A stretch of 35,525 nucleotides of DNA from Pseudomonadota bacterium (GTDB lineage Bacteria > Pseudomonadota > Alphaproteobacteria > Rhizobiales > Rhizobiaceae). Both the position numbers and the translations under genes were made by a program. Under the pieces are notes generated by a model, which worked only from the letters and a program-made list of their open reading frames with translations, was not told where the DNA came from and did not search any database. This document shows positions 9,308 to 18,253 of the stretch, in pieces. Each line of letters begins with the position of its first letter. Within the stretch, counting starts at the first letter, position 1. Location: the NCBI GenBank assembly GCA_020161665.1, contig JAIUPA010000020.1:1-35525 (forward strand), read 5' to 3'.

Positions 9308-11575
9308 TCAGACGGGAATATTGTTGCGCTCGGCAAAGAGCGTCAAAAGTTCCCGGATGGGCATGACCGGATGCGGATCATCAAGCGCGGCATGAAGCTC
9401 CTCGCTCAAAGCATCCACATCAAGACCAAGCAACATGGCCTTCACCGGGCCAATCGCCGTCGGCACCATGGAGACCGACCGGAAGCCGATCCCGATCAGC
9501 GCCAGTGCTGAAAGTGGCTTGCCTGCCATTTCTCCGCAGAGCGTCACCGGCGTATTGTTGCGCTCACCGGCGCGCGCAATATCGCGCAGGATGCGCAGGA
9601 ACGGCCGCTCCAGATTGTCGAAACGGTCCGCCACGCGCGCATTGCCGCGATCAACCGCCATTGCAAACTGGAACAGATCATTGGAGCCGACCGAAACGAA
9701 GTCGATCTCCTGCATCAGCTCATCCAGCTGCCACAAAAGCGCCGGAACCTCGATCATCGCGCCAAGCTTTAGCGTGCGCGGCAGCCGGTGTCCGAACTTC
9801 GAAAGATACTGCACTTCCTTGCGCAGAATTTCGCGCACCGTGCGTACCTCGGAAACTTCCGTCACCATCGGCAGCATCAGCTTCAGCTCGCCGCCCGATG
9901 TGGCTTTCAGAAGCGCCCGAAGCTGCGTGCGCAACAGACCCGGACGGTCGAGCGCCAGACGGATGGCGCGCCAGCCAAGGGCCGGGTTCTCTTCCTCGTG
10001 ACCGCGGAAATAGGGAACCACCTTGTCGCCGCCAATATCGAGTGTGCGGAAAGTCACCGGCAGCTTGCCGGCCTGACGAAGAACACTGCGATAGAAGATT
10101 TCCTGCTCATCCGCCTTTGGCATGGTCGAGGCGATCATGAACTGCAACTCGGTGCGGAACAGGCCAATGCCGTCAGCCCCCGATTCCATCAGCTGCGGCA
10201 AATCCACCAGAAGCCCGGCATTCATCATCAGGTTGACGCGCTTGCCATCCTTCGTCACCGGGTCGACATGGCGCAGGGCGCGGAACTGCTCCTGCCGCTT
10301 GGCGCGAAGCTTCACCTTCTCCTCATAGGCCTTGAGAAGGTCCGGCACCGGGCGCAGATGTACCTGCCCCTCATCACCATCGATGATGATGGAATCATCA
10401 TTTTCAGCGAGCGCCACCACACCCGCCGCCTGCCCCACCACCGGAATGCCCATGGCGCGCGCCACGATCACCACGTGGCTCGTCACGGCCCCTTCTTCGA
10501 GAATAAGGCCCCGCAGGCTGTTGCGCGGATAGTCGAGAAGTTCGGCAGCGCCCATGGCGCGCGCAACGATAACGGCGTCGGTCGGGAAGCTTTCGCCCGT
10601 CAGACGCCCGGTATGGCCGGTCAACTGCCGAAGCAGGCGGTTCGCCAGATCCTCGAAGTCATGCATGCGCTCGCGCAGATAAGGATCAGTCAGGCGCATC
10701 ATGCGCGCCTTGGTATCGCTCTGCACCTTTTCAACCGCTGCTTCCGCCGTCAGACCGTTGCGGATCGCCTCTTCCATGCGCCGCACCCAGCCCTGATCGT
10801 GGGCAAACATGCGGAAGGTTTCGAGCACCTCGCGATGTTCGCCTTCCATCGGCACGTCGCGGCGCGACAGCATGTCGTCAATCGAAATGCGCAGCGATCC
10901 GAGCGCCTCGGCAAGACGCACGATTTCCTTTTCGGCATCTTCATTGAGAAGATTGGTCACAACAATGCGCGGTTCGTGCAGCACGACGCGGCCAAGGCCG
11001 ATGCCTTCATTGTAGCCATCGCCATCGACCGTCACGGGTCGCGAAAGGTCAAGCTCCACGCCCGGACGGGTGATCTTCTTGAGATCGCCGGTCGCGATGA
11101 TTTCGGCAAGGATCATTGCCGTCGTCTCAAGCGCCTCAACCTCGTCTTCGCGGTAGATGCGCTGGGCCTTGTTCTGAACGGTCAAAACGCCAAGCGTGCG
11201 ACCCGCACGAAGGATCGGCACGCCGAGGAACGACTGGTAAATTTCTTCGCCGGTCTCGGGAAGGTAACGGAAAGCCGGATGCGCCTGCGCGTCGGAAAGG
11301 TTGAGCGGCTGGGCCGCTGCCGCAATGGTACCGACAAGACCCTGACCCATTTTCAGCTGGGCAAGGTGGACGGAGTCCTTGTTCAGACCTTCTGTCGCGT
11401 AAAGCTCAAGCACGCCGTCGGAACGGAGTACATAGACGGAGCACACTTCCGCAACCATGTTCTGCGCGATTTGCAGAACGATCTGGTCTAGCCGCTCCTG
11501 TGGCTCGAGCGACTCCGCCATAAGCTCGCGAAGTCGCTTGAGTAGGACGCGCGGACCCGCCGACAGGTCTCTCAT
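9308..11575 (-). CDS. ptsP: Phosphoenolpyruvate-protein phosphotransferase PtsP (EI-Ntr)
   Basis: 755 residues. It is the first enzyme of the nitrogen-related phosphotransferase system: it takes phosphate from phosphoenolpyruvate and passes it to NPr and then EIIA-Ntr, which regulate rather than transport sugars. An N-terminal GAF domain (about 20-160) is followed by the PEP-utilising N-terminal, mobile and TIM-barrel domains. The phosphorylated residue is His367 in the signature [17 protein letters not shown]. The C-terminal half carries the [11 protein letters not shown] and CGEMAGKP signatures. In this family the GAF domain can sense glutamine. The ATG at 11575 has GGAG nine bases upstream. 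It lies between lysC (81 bases upstream) and prfA. Confidence 0.97.
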   Translation of the reverse strand: MRDLSAGPRVLLKRLRELMAESLEPQERLDQIVLQIAQNMVAEVCSVYVLRSDGVLELYATEGLNKDSVHLAQLKMGQGLVGTIAAAAQPLNLSDAQAHPAFRYLPETGEEIYQSFLGVPILRAGRTLGVLTVQNKAQRIYREDEVEALETTAMILAEIIATGDLKKITRPGVELDLSRPVTVDGDGYNEGIGLGRVVLHEPRIVVTNLLNEDAEKEIVRLAEALGSLRISIDDMLSRRDVPMEGEHREVLETFRMFAHDQGWVRRMEEAIRNGLTAEAAVEKVQSDTKARMMRLTDPYLRERMHDFEDLANRLLRQLTGHTGRLTGESFPTDAVIVARAMGAAELLDYPRNSLRGLILEEGAVTSHVVIVARAMGIPVVGQAAGVVALAENDDSIIIDGDEGQVHLRPVPDLLKAYEEKVKLRAKRQEQFRALRHVDPVTKDGKRVNLMMNAGLLVDLPQLMESGADGIGLFRTELQFMIASTMPKADEQEIFYRSVLRQAGKLPVTFRTLDIGGDKVVPYFRGHEEENPALGWRAIRLALDRPGLLRTQLRALLKATSGGELKLMLPMVTEVSEVRTVREILRKEVQYLSKFGHRLPRTLKLGAMIEVPALLWQLDELMQEIDFVSVGSNDLFQFAMAVDRGNARVADRFDNLERPFLRILRDIARAGERNNTPVTLCGEMAGKPLSALALIGIGFRSVSMVPTAIGPVKAMLLGLDVDALSEELHAALDDPHPVMPIRELLTLFAERNNIPV

Positions 11576-11656
11576 CGCGTGGTGCTCCCGAAAACAAGAT
11601 GCATTTCCGGAAACCCCGCCACCATCAATCAGGTTGCGGGGAAGAGCCGGCGTGAA

Positions 11657-12931
11657 TCACTTTTTATCGAGACCGTAGGCAGAATGCAAAGTCCGCACTG
11701 CAAGTTCCGTGTATGCGCCGTCGATAAGCACCGAAATCTTGATTTCCGAGGTGGTGATGGCGCGGATGTTGATGCCCTTGTCGGCCACAGCGCGGAACGC
11801 CGTTGCGGCAACGCCTGCATGGCTGCGCATGCCAACGCCGATGACGGAAACCTTGGACAGGCCCGATTCGCTCTGAACGACATCGAAACCGATCTTGTCC
11901 TTGTTGTCGGCCAAAACGGTCATCGCCTTTTCCAGATCGCCGGACGGCACCGTAAAGGTCATGTCGGTGTGCGAACCACCTTCGGAGATGTTCTGCACGA
12001 TCATGTCGACATTGATATGCGCTTCGGCGAGCGGGCCGAAGATCGCGGCGGAAACGCCCGGACGGTCGGCCAGACGACGCAGCGAAATCTGGGCTTCATC
12101 CTTGGCGTAGGCAATTCCGGTTACGACTTCCTGTTCCACGATTTCATCCTCGTCACAAATCAACGTGCCGGGCGGGTTGAGAAGGTCGCCCATGCCCGGC
12201 GCATCGGGATCTTCAAAGCTGGAGCGAACGAAGGTGCGCACCTTGTGCACCATCGCCAGTTCGACCGAACGCACCTGCAGCACCTTGGCGCCGAGCGAGG
12301 CCATTTCAAGCATTTCCTCGAAAGCCACCTTCTTCAGGCGGCGCGCCTTCGGCTCAATGCGCGGGTCGGTCGTGTAGACGCCATCGACGTCGGTATAGAT
12401 ATCGCAACGGTCCGCCTTGACGGCAGCGGCGATGGCGACAGCGGACGTATCCGAGCCACCGCGACCGAGCGTCGCAATACGGTTATCCGGGCCAATGCCC
12501 TGGAAACCGGCAACCACAGCCACCTGACCTTCGCCCATGCGGCGAATGATGTCGGACCCATCGATTTCGAGAATGCGGGCGGCACCATGGGCATTGTCGG
12601 TGCGGATCGGGATCTGCCAGCCCTGCCAGGAACGGGCATTGATGCCCATCGACTGCAGCGCAATCGCCAGAAGGCCAGACGTGACCTGCTCGCCGGAGGC
12701 AACGACGGCATCATATTCGCGCGCGTCATAGAAGGGCGAGCTGGCACCCGTGGTCTTCGGCGTATCCTGAACCCAGCCGACCAGCTCATTGGTCTTGCCC
12801 GACATGGCGGAAACGACCACAGCCACTTCGTGACCGGCGTCGACCTCGCGTTTGACGTGGCGCGCAACGTTATGAATGCGTTCAAGATTGGCGACGGACG
12901 TGCCGCCGAACTTCATCACAATACGTGCCAT
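11657..12931 (-). CDS. lysC: Aspartate kinase
   Basis: 424 residues. It phosphorylates aspartate, the first step towards lysine, threonine, methionine and diaminopimelate. The amino acid kinase domain starts with KFGGTS at 7-12 and extends to about residue 240. Two ACT domains follow (about 265-340 and 345-424), the usual site of feedback inhibition by lysine and/or threonine. It is a monofunctional enzyme with no homoserine dehydrogenase part. The ribosome binding site is weak (TCTAGGCC before the ATG). It is followed on the same strand by ptsP and could be the first gene of a lysC-ptsP-prfA-prmC transcript. Confidence 0.97.
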   Translation of the reverse strand: MARIVMKFGGTSVANLERIHNVARHVKREVDAGHEVAVVVSAMSGKTNELVGWVQDTPKTTGASSPFYDAREYDAVVASGEQVTSGLLAIALQSMGINARSWQGWQIPIRTDNAHGAARILEIDGSDIIRRMGEGQVAVVAGFQGIGPDNRIATLGRGGSDTSAVAIAAAVKADRCDIYTDVDGVYTTDPRIEPKARRLKKVAFEEMLEMASLGAKVLQVRSVELAMVHKVRTFVRSSFEDPDAPGMGDLLNPPGTLICDEDEIVEQEVVTGIAYAKDEAQISLRRLADRPGVSAAIFGPLAEAHINVDMIVQNISEGGSHTDMTFTVPSGDLEKAMTVLADNKDKIGFDVVQSESGLSKVSVIGVGMRSHAGVAATAFRAVADKGINIRAITTSEIKISVLIDGAYTELAVRTLHSAYGLDKK

Positions 12932-13129
12932 GGCCTAGATTCCGGTATTCCGAACGTCGCCTTCTCTGCGAAGGCACCCAAAAACGAAACCGCCCCTTGG
13001 CAGGCAAGGGCGCGGCAACCGGCGTGTCTCATAGCGAAAAGCATCTCGCGGCGCAATGCCAACCAAGGCCGCAAAAGACCTGTTTTGCAGCCGCAGGCCC
13101 GGCAAAATGCACCAGCCGGGACGCGAGAC

Positions 13130-13444
13130 CTACATTTCCTTCCGCCGCTTGTAGGGCATGGTCATGATGGCCGTGCCCGTCACCACGCTGCCAAACGTCA
13201 GACCCAGCGGCACAAAGAGCAGGAGAGCGGTGATGAACGGATGCTGCGAGCGGCCAAGATGCGTTCCCAGCCCGCCAATATCGAACCACAAAAGGCTGGC
13301 GGCGACGGCAAAGCCAAGCGCGACCCCGGACAGGGCGTTGAGCGCCAGAAAGCGCAACATATCCCAATGATCACGGCGCGCTTCTTCGGGCGTCATCTCG
13401 TAGCGGTCATAGATCCGCTTTTCGTCACGCGGTTCTTCACCCAT
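13130..13444 (-). CDS. Small two-segment membrane protein, function unknown
   Basis: About 104 residues. A charged N-terminus (EEPRDEKRIYDRYEMTPEE) is followed by two hydrophobic segments (about 33-55 and 70-95) and a short basic tail (MPYKRRKEM). I do not recognise a named family. The ATG at 13444 is preferred because GAGGG lies seven bases upstream. A GTG at 13471 would add nine residues but its GAGG is only two bases away. It is divergent from ubiG and upstream of lysC with a gap of about 200 bases, so co-transcription with lysC is possible but unproven. Confidence 0.75.
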   Translation of the reverse strand: MGEEPRDEKRIYDRYEMTPEEARRDHWDMLRFLALNALSGVALGFAVAASLLWFDIGGLGTHLGRSQHPFITALLLFVPLGLTFGSVVTGTAIMTMPYKRRKEM

Positions 13445-13518
13445 CTTCTCGCCCTCGCCTCTTGACTTCACGGCCTCATCGTCCGACTTGAAACTAACAC
13501 AAAGATGGAACCAAAACC

Positions 13519-14265
13519 ATGAGCGAAGCCCAGCGTACCACCATTGATCAAGCCGAAGTCGACCGCTTCTCGGCCATGGCGGCCGAATGGTGGAGCCCGA
13601 CCGGCAAATTCCGCCCGTTGCACAAGTTCAATCCGGTGCGTCTTGCCTATATTCGCGATGTGGCAGCCGCCCATTTCGGGCGTGATCCGAAATCGGCAAA
13701 GCCGCTTGAGGGCCTGCGTGTGCTCGACATCGGCTGCGGTGGCGGCCTTCTCTCCGAACCCGTGTCGCGCATGGGGGCGGATGTTCTGGGGGCCGATGCC
13801 TCCGAAAAGAACATCGGCATTGCCAAGACCCATGCCGCCCAGTCCGGTGCCATCGTCGACTACCGTGCCGTCACCGCCGAAGCGCTGGCGGAAGCGGGTG
13901 AGACCTTCGACATCGTGCTCAACATGGAAGTGGTGGAACACGTGGCCGATGTGGAATTCTTCATCCGCACCTGCGCCTCCATGGTCCGCCCCGGCGGCCT
14001 GATGCTGATTGCCACGATCAACCGCACGCTGAAGGCCAAGGCGCTGGCGATTTTCGCCGCCGAAGTCGTTCTGCGGTGGCTGCCGCGCGGCACGCATCAG
14101 TATGAAAAGCTGGTGACGCCGGAAGAGCTGGAAGCACCGCTTGCAGCCAGTGGCATGGACGTCGTCGAAAAGCGCGGCGTGTTCTTCAATCCGCTGCAGG
14201 ATCGCTGGAACCTGTCGTCCGATACGGATGTCAATTACATGGTTCTGGCCAGACGCCCGGCCTGA
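13519..14265 (+). CDS. ubiG: Ubiquinone biosynthesis O-methyltransferase
   Basis: 248 residues. It performs the two O-methylation steps of ubiquinone synthesis, using S-adenosylmethionine. Methyltransferase motif I is visible as [14 protein letters not shown] (about 71-84). An acidic residue closes the next strand ([10 protein letters not shown]), and NMEVVEHV and the [13 protein letters not shown] segment follow as in UbiG/Coq3. The N-terminal [19 protein letters not shown] is characteristic of the family. The ribosome binding site is poor. It shares a 74-base divergent region with the small membrane protein gene and ends 15 bases before the convergent DUF1178 gene. Confidence 0.97.
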   Translation: MSEAQRTTIDQAEVDRFSAMAAEWWSPTGKFRPLHKFNPVRLAYIRDVAAAHFGRDPKSAKPLEGLRVLDIGCGGGLLSEPVSRMGADVLGADASEKNIGIAKTHAAQSGAIVDYRAVTAEALAEAGETFDIVLNMEVVEHVADVEFFIRTCASMVRPGGLMLIATINRTLKAKALAIFAAEVVLRWLPRGTHQYEKLVTPEELEAPLAASGMDVVEKRGVFFNPLQDRWNLSSDTDVNYMVLARRPA

Positions 14266-14280
14266 CCCGCCGGAGCGTTT

Positions 14281-14709
14281 TCAGTTCACGTCATCGGGAA
14301 GAACGGGCAGCGGTGCAACCGCAATGCCCTCTTCCAGAAGTGCCTCGGCTTCGTCGATGCTGGCCTGACCGATAATGCCGCGCGCCTCGGCCTCGCCGTA
14401 ATGAATGCGGCGCGCTTCCTCGGGAAATCGCTCTCCCACATCTTCGGAATTGGCCTTCACCTCGGCAACGGCGGCCTTCAGTTTCGCCAGCGCCTCTTTC
14501 TGCAACGCCTCGACCGCCAGGGCCTGACGTTCTTCCTTCTTGCGCGCGGTGGAGACGGACGGGGCCATCAACCCCTTTTCCACCTGCGTCGATCCGCAAA
14601 CCGGGCACGACACGAAGCCGCGTTCGCGCTGACTGTCAAAATCAGCACTTCCGGAAAACCAGCCCTCAAATTCATGACCATGTTCGCAGGTCAGGGTGTA
14701 GCGGATCAA
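14281..14709 (-). CDS. DUF1178 family zinc-ribbon-like protein
   Basis: 142 residues. The N-terminal part has potential zinc ligands Cys8, His10/His12, Cys35 and Cys38 (CEHGHEF and CPVCGS), like a FmdB-type ribbon. A central Lys/Glu-rich helical part and an acidic C-terminus follow. Function is unknown, but the family is widespread in alphaproteobacteria. The start is a TTG at 14709 giving MIRYTLTCEHGHEF, the normal family N-terminus; AAGGA lies rather far upstream (about 11 bases). It is the last gene of the comF-grxC-nitrilase group, 18 bases after the hydrolase. Confidence 0.88.
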   Translation of the reverse strand: MIRYTLTCEHGHEFEGWFSGSADFDSQRERGFVSCPVCGSTQVEKGLMAPSVSTARKKEERQALAVEALQKEALAKLKAAVAEVKANSEDVGERFPEEARRIHYGEAEARGIIGQASIDEAEALLEEGIAVAPLPVLPDDVN

Positions 14710-14727
14710 GGCAGACTTGCTTCCTTC

Positions 14728-15549
14728 TCAGGTCAGAGAAAAGTCGCGGGAATTCTTGAGGTTGGGGATTTTGCCCCGCGCTGCGGCAACGGCGGCAATA
14801 TCGATCTCGGCCATCACCACCGCTTCGCCCGTGCCACCGGCCTCGGCCAGCACCTTGCCCCACGGATCGACAATGATCGAGTGACCATAGGTTTCGCGCC
14901 CGTCCTCATGCACCCCGGCTTGCGTCGCCGAAATCATGTAGGCACCGTTTTCAATGGCCCGCGCCCGCTGGAGAATGGACCAGTGCGCCTCCCCCGTCTG
15001 ACGGGTGAAGGCCGCTGGCGCCGTGAGGATCTCAGCCCCCGCCAGCGCCTGCATGCGGAAGAGATGCGGAAAACGCACATCATAGCAAATAGCAAGCCCG
15101 AGCTTCGCGAAAGGAAGGTCGAGAACCCGCGCCTCTGATCCCGGCTGATAGGTCGCGCTCTCGCGCCAGCTTTCGCCATTGTCGAGATCCACGTCGAACA
15201 TATGGATCTTGTCGTAATGGGTGATTTTCTGCCCGTCCGGCCTGTAGACGAGCGCCCGGTTGGCCACCTTGCCGTCCCCGAGATCAATCGCCGTCGAGCC
15301 GATATGCAGGTGAATGTTCAAATCCCGTGCGAGCTTGGAGGCAGCAAAAGCGACCAGATCGCTTTCCTCCGGGCGGATCGCCGCGAACAAGGCCTTGCGA
15401 TTGCGCTGAAGCGAGCCGGTCATTTCCGGCGTCTGCACATAGATCGCGCCTTGGGCGGCGGCATCGCGCACCAGCGCTTCCAGCGTCTCGACATTGCGCG
15501 CCACATCCATGCCGGAACACATCTGAATAGCGGCGACCTTGAATGTCAT
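14728..15549 (-). CDS. Carbon-nitrogen hydrolase (nitrilase superfamily, Nit1/NIT2-like)
   Basis: 273 residues, with the nitrilase triad Glu42 (TPEMTG), Lys114 (HYDKIHMFDV) and Cys155 (LAICYDVRFP). The HMFDVDL context is that of the Nit1/omega-amidase branch, whose members hydrolyse deaminated glutathione or alpha-ketoglutaramate. That sub-function is inferred; the superfamily is certain. GGAGGG seven bases before the ATG overlaps the end of the glutaredoxin gene, so the two are tightly coupled (3-base gap). Confidence 0.94.
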   Translation of the reverse strand: MTFKVAAIQMCSGMDVARNVETLEALVRDAAAQGAIYVQTPEMTGSLQRNRKALFAAIRPEESDLVAFAASKLARDLNIHLHIGSTAIDLGDGKVANRALVYRPDGQKITHYDKIHMFDVDLDNGESWRESATYQPGSEARVLDLPFAKLGLAICYDVRFPHLFRMQALAGAEILTAPAAFTRQTGEAHWSILQRARAIENGAYMISATQAGVHEDGRETYGHSIIVDPWGKVLAEAGGTGEAVVMAEIDIAAVAAARGKIPNLKNSRDFSLT

Positions 15550-15552
15550 GAC

Positions 15553-15816
15553 TTAACCCTCCACGGCCAGAAGCGGATCAAGCTTGCCAGCCCGATCCAG
15601 CGCATGAATATCATCGCAGCCGCCCACATGCTGGCCGTTGATGAAAACCTGCGGGAAGGTCGTGCCCCCGTTGGAGCGCGCGATCATTTCCTGACGGAAG
15701 TCCGGGTTGGCGGTCGCATTCTTCTCTTCAAAGTCAACGCCCTTGGACGAGAGCAGCGCCTTGGCGCGCGAGCAGTAACCGCAATAATCCCGGGTGTAGA
15801 TCGTAACCGCAGCCAT
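15553..15816 (-). CDS. grxC: Glutaredoxin 3
   Basis: 87 residues, a small dithiol glutaredoxin that uses glutathione to reduce disulfides and glutathionylated proteins. The active site is Cys12-Gly-Tyr-Cys15 (YCGYC). TFPQVFINGQHVGGCDD carries the cis-proline and the glutathione-binding GGCDD motif. The ATG at 15816 is preferred because GGAGG lies four bases upstream; the frame extends eight codons further without support. The neighbouring nitrilase of the deaminated-glutathione amidase branch makes a shared glutathione role plausible. Confidence 0.96.
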   Translation of the reverse strand: MAAVTIYTRDYCGYCSRAKALLSSKGVDFEEKNATANPDFRQEMIARSNGGTTFPQVFINGQHVGGCDDIHALDRAGKLDPLLAVEG

Positions 15817-15855
15817 TTCGCCTCCATGCGCGACATGCAATAAACAGGTTGAATG

Positions 15856-16638
15856 TCATATAGGCTTTGCGAGCGCCATTGCAAACGTCAAGACGCTGAC
15901 GTCAAGCGCTCCGGCCCGCAACAGCGCCCGTGCCGCCGAGGAAACGGTCGCCCCGGTCGTATAGACATCATCGATGAGAAGCAGGCGCTTGCCCGCGATC
16001 TCGTGAAGCCGGTCATCCCGCACCTTGAAGGCACCGCGCACATTGGCGGCGCGCCGCCGTGCCGTCAGCCCCACCTGACGCCGCGTCGGCTTGATCCGAA
16101 CAAGCGCGCTGGCCAGAAGCGGCTTGCCGGAAAGTCGCGCAAGTGCGCGCGCCAGTTCCGCCGACTGGTTGAAGCGGCGCATAAGCAAGCGCCGTCCATG
16201 AAGCGGCACGGGGATGATGGCATCGCAACCGCTGACCAGCCCGTCGCTCGCCCGCAGCATCCAGCCTGCCATCATCGGCGCCAGATCGGTGCGGTCCCGG
16301 TATTTCAGGCCGTGGACAAGGTTTCGCGCCGGGCCATCATGCAGCGCGACAGCCCGCAGCCTTGAAAAGACCGGCGGCTCGGCAAGGGCGAGCGGGCTTA
16401 ACATCCCCTCGCCTTCATCCCGGTCAAAGGGGATGCCGAGAATATCGCAGAAGGGCTTTTCGATGAAACGCACCTTCGACCAGCAGGAAACGCACAGCGC
16501 CGCTTGCCGTGTGGTCGCCGCCCCGCAAGACACGCAATGCGGCGGGTAGACGAAATCCACGATGCCGCCCAGCACGCGCCGCCCGTAGCGAAGGGCAAGA
16601 CGCGGTAGACCGGATAGTGTGGACGCTTCATCACTCAT
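15856..16638 (-). CDS. comF: ComF family phosphoribosyltransferase-like protein
   Basis: About 260 residues. An N-terminal zinc-finger-like part carries Cys35, Cys38, Cys49 and Cys52. A phosphoribosyltransferase fold follows, with the PRPP-binding loop LLLIDDVYTTGATV at about 219-232. Members take part in natural transformation (ComFC/GntX), although many carriers are not known to be competent. The ATG at 16638 (MSDEAST) is chosen to avoid overlap with the divergent methyltransferase gene; the frame remains open to 16707. No clear ribosome binding site is seen for either start. It is the first gene of the leftward comF-grxC-hydrolase-DUF1178 group. Confidence 0.92.
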   Translation of the reverse strand: MSDEASTLSGLPRLALRYGRRVLGGIVDFVYPPHCVSCGAATTRQAALCVSCWSKVRFIEKPFCDILGIPFDRDEGEGMLSPLALAEPPVFSRLRAVALHDGPARNLVHGLKYRDRTDLAPMMAGWMLRASDGLVSGCDAIIPVPLHGRRLLMRRFNQSAELARALARLSGKPLLASALVRIKPTRRQVGLTARRRAANVRGAFKVRDDRLHEIAGKRLLLIDDVYTTGATVSSAARALLRAGALDVSVLTFAMALAKPI

Positions 16639-16641
16639 TGC

Positions 16642-16670
16642 TTGACAATAGGCGAAGGCTGTCGCCATTG
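16642..16670 (+). promoter_or_regulatory. Possible promoter of the methyltransferase gene
   Basis: TTGACA, a perfect -35 consensus, lies at 16642-16647 in the 61-base gap between comF and the methyltransferase gene. At a spacing of 17 the -10 would be CCATTG, which is poor, so this rests mainly on the -35 match. Confidence 0.3.
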
Positions 16671-16699
16671 CGAGAGACCCGTTTACGGAGAACCAACCC

Positions 16700-17569
16700 A
16701 TGGACATGCTCTTCGATCAGTCGCTCATCACCGCGAACCGCCGCCGCGCGGTCAAGGCGGGTGATCCGCGGTCCGCCTTCCTCCTGGATCTGGTGGCGGA
16801 CGAAATGGCCGACCGTCTGTCGGTCGTAGAACGCACCTTCGACAAGGGGGTCGAACTGTTCGGCGTCACGGGGGCGACCGCGCGCGCCTGCCTGTCCACC
16901 GGCAAGGTCAAGTCGATGACCCGCGTCGAACTGGAAGGCACGACCTCAGCCGATGCCGACGTAACGTTGGCAGCGCTTGAACATCTGCCGCTTGAGCCGA
17001 AAAGCGTGAACCTTGTCATCTCGCCGCTCAACCTGCATCTGACCAATGATACGCCCGGCGTACTGGTCCAGATTGCCCGTGCACTTGTTGCCGATGGCCT
17101 GTTTCTGGCGGCCATTCCCGGCAGTGGCACACTTCAGGAATTGCGCGACGTTCTGCTCTCGGCAGAAGCGGAACTGACGGGCGGCGCAAGCCCGCGGATC
17201 ATCCCCTTTGCCGACGTGCGCGATGTCGGCGGCCTGTTGCAGCGTGCAGGCTTTGCCCTGCCCGTGGTGGACATGGAAAACTACACCGTGCGTTACGATA
17301 CGATCTTCGATCTCATGAAGGATCTGCGCGCCATGGGCATGGCCAATCCGCTGGCCGGGCGCAGTCGCCGACCCGCCAGTCGTGCCCTGTTTCTGCGGGC
17401 CGCTGAGCTTTACGCCGAACGCTACAGCGATCCGGACGGGCGCATCCGCGCGACCTTTTCGATCCTCTTTGCATCGGCCTGGTCGCCGCATGAAAGCCAG
17501 CAGAAGCCTTTGAAGCCCGGCTCGGCCAAGGTTCGCCTTGCCGATGCGCTGAAAGCCGCCCAATCATAA
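16700..17569 (+). CDS. SAM-dependent methyltransferase, NDUFAF5/BioC-like
   Basis: 289 residues. The N-terminus (MDMLFDQSLITANRRRAVK) and the overall pattern match the alphaproteobacterial branch related to mitochondrial NDUFAF5, a complex I assembly factor. The nucleotide-binding glycine loop is degenerate (ELFGVTGATARAC). The LISPLNLHLTNDTPGVL segment and the late DVRDVGGLLQRAGFALPVVDME motif are typical of the BioC/NDUFAF5 type. NDUFAF5 is reported to hydroxylate an arginine of NDUFS7; whether the bacterial protein does so is not known. It is divergent from comF and followed by a hairpin. Confidence 0.85.
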   Translation: MDMLFDQSLITANRRRAVKAGDPRSAFLLDLVADEMADRLSVVERTFDKGVELFGVTGATARACLSTGKVKSMTRVELEGTTSADADVTLAALEHLPLEPKSVNLVISPLNLHLTNDTPGVLVQIARALVADGLFLAAIPGSGTLQELRDVLLSAEAELTGGASPRIIPFADVRDVGGLLQRAGFALPVVDMENYTVRYDTIFDLMKDLRAMGMANPLAGRSRRPASRALFLRAAELYAERYSDPDGRIRATFSILFASAWSPHESQQKPLKPGSAKVRLADALKAAQS

Positions 17570-17585
17570 GGGCAAAACAACACAG

Positions 17586-17613
17586 CAAAAAGCCCGCACG
17601 TGGATTGCGGGCT
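17586..17613 (-). terminator. Rho-independent terminator of the pilin operon
   Basis: An 8-bp stem (AGCCCGCA/TGCGGGCT) with a 7-base loop. On the minus strand it is followed by TTTTTG. It lies 36 bases after the pilin stop codon and also 21 bases after the convergent methyltransferase gene. Confidence 0.75.
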
Positions 17614-17649
17614 TGAGGGCAGATTCAGGCGCTGACACGGTCAGTCGCG

Positions 17650-17853
17650 TTACTTCACATTGTTGGACATGGTTGTCTCGACTTTGCTGAAGATCGTGAG
17701 AATCGTATTTCCCAGACGCTCCAGATTGGCGATCATCGTCACCGTGATGAGGGCCGCAACGAGGCCATATTCAATGGCCGTCGCACCCGTTTCATCATCC
17801 ATGAAGCGTTTGAACACCCGCATCGGCTTCGTCAGACTTTCTCTCACACCCAT
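17650..17853 (-). CDS. Flp family type IVb pilin
   Basis: Up to 67 residues. It has the class IVb prepilin signature DETGATAIEYGLVAALI: a short leader, a glycine, then ATAIEYG at the start of the mature helix. TadV-type prepilin peptidases cut after this glycine to give a subunit of about 45 residues. The start is uncertain. The ATG at 17853 abuts GGGGGAG, the GTG at 17847 has that site at the ideal 6-base gap, and the ATG at 17823 would give the most typical leader (MRVFKRFMDDETG). No tad/cpa assembly genes are in the window, so this is an orphan pilin here. It follows the anchored hypothetical protein with an 18-base gap. Confidence 0.92.
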   Translation of the reverse strand: MGVRESLTKPMRVFKRFMDDETGATAIEYGLVAALITVTMIANLERLGNTILTIFSKVETTMSNNVK

Positions 17854-17871
17854 CTCCCCCAGATATGGGCG

Positions 17872-18198
17872 TTACTGACAACCGCCGCTGCCATACCCTT
17901 CAACAATGCAGACCGAACCCGGCGTCTCCTGCAGGATGCTGCGACGGATCGAATAGGTTTTGCCGCGCTCGCCGGACTTTTCCGGAATGGAGGCCGTCGG
18001 CATATTGTCGACATCATCCTCAACCATCGCAAGGCTGCGATTATCCTGCTTGGACGCCAGAATGGGGGTGAGAACCAGCGTCAGGGCCACGGTTGCCATG
18101 CCGAACAGAAGCGCCATGTTGAGCGCGCCCGTGCGGTACGACGAATAGGACACCCGTCGGCGAATACGCACATCCTGCCAGGAATCTTCGTCGGCCAT
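17872..18198 (-). CDS. Hypothetical protein, single membrane anchor, upstream of pilin
   Basis: About 108 residues. A charged cytoplasmic N-terminus (MADEDSWQDVRIRRR) is followed by one hydrophobic segment (about 25-45) and an outside part of about 60 residues that ends VCIVEGYGSGGCQ, with a possible disulfide between its two cysteines. I do not recognise a named family. Topology and position next to an Flp pilin suggest a pseudopilin-like or pilus accessory role, but this is inference. The ATG at 18198 is preferred over a TTG at 18213. A CtrA-like site lies about 55 bases upstream. Confidence 0.75.
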   Translation of the reverse strand: MADEDSWQDVRIRRRVSYSSYRTGALNMALLFGMATVALTLVLTPILASKQDNRSLAMVEDDVDNMPTASIPEKSGERGKTYSIRRSILQETPGSVCIVEGYGSGGCQ

Positions 18199-18253
18199 GT
18201 CAAACCCCGTCAACGCAATTACATCGAACTTGGGTCGACTTTGCCAGAAGGGG

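Noticed and set aside
12932..13129. Possible lysine riboswitch or attenuator before lysC
   Set aside because: No lysine-box core, leader peptide or terminator/antiterminator pair is visible, and such riboswitches are not typical of this class.
9788..13465. Long frames antisense to ptsP (567 codons) and lysC (628 codons)
   Set aside because: They lie opposite well-supported genes, cross gene borders and show no protein family features.
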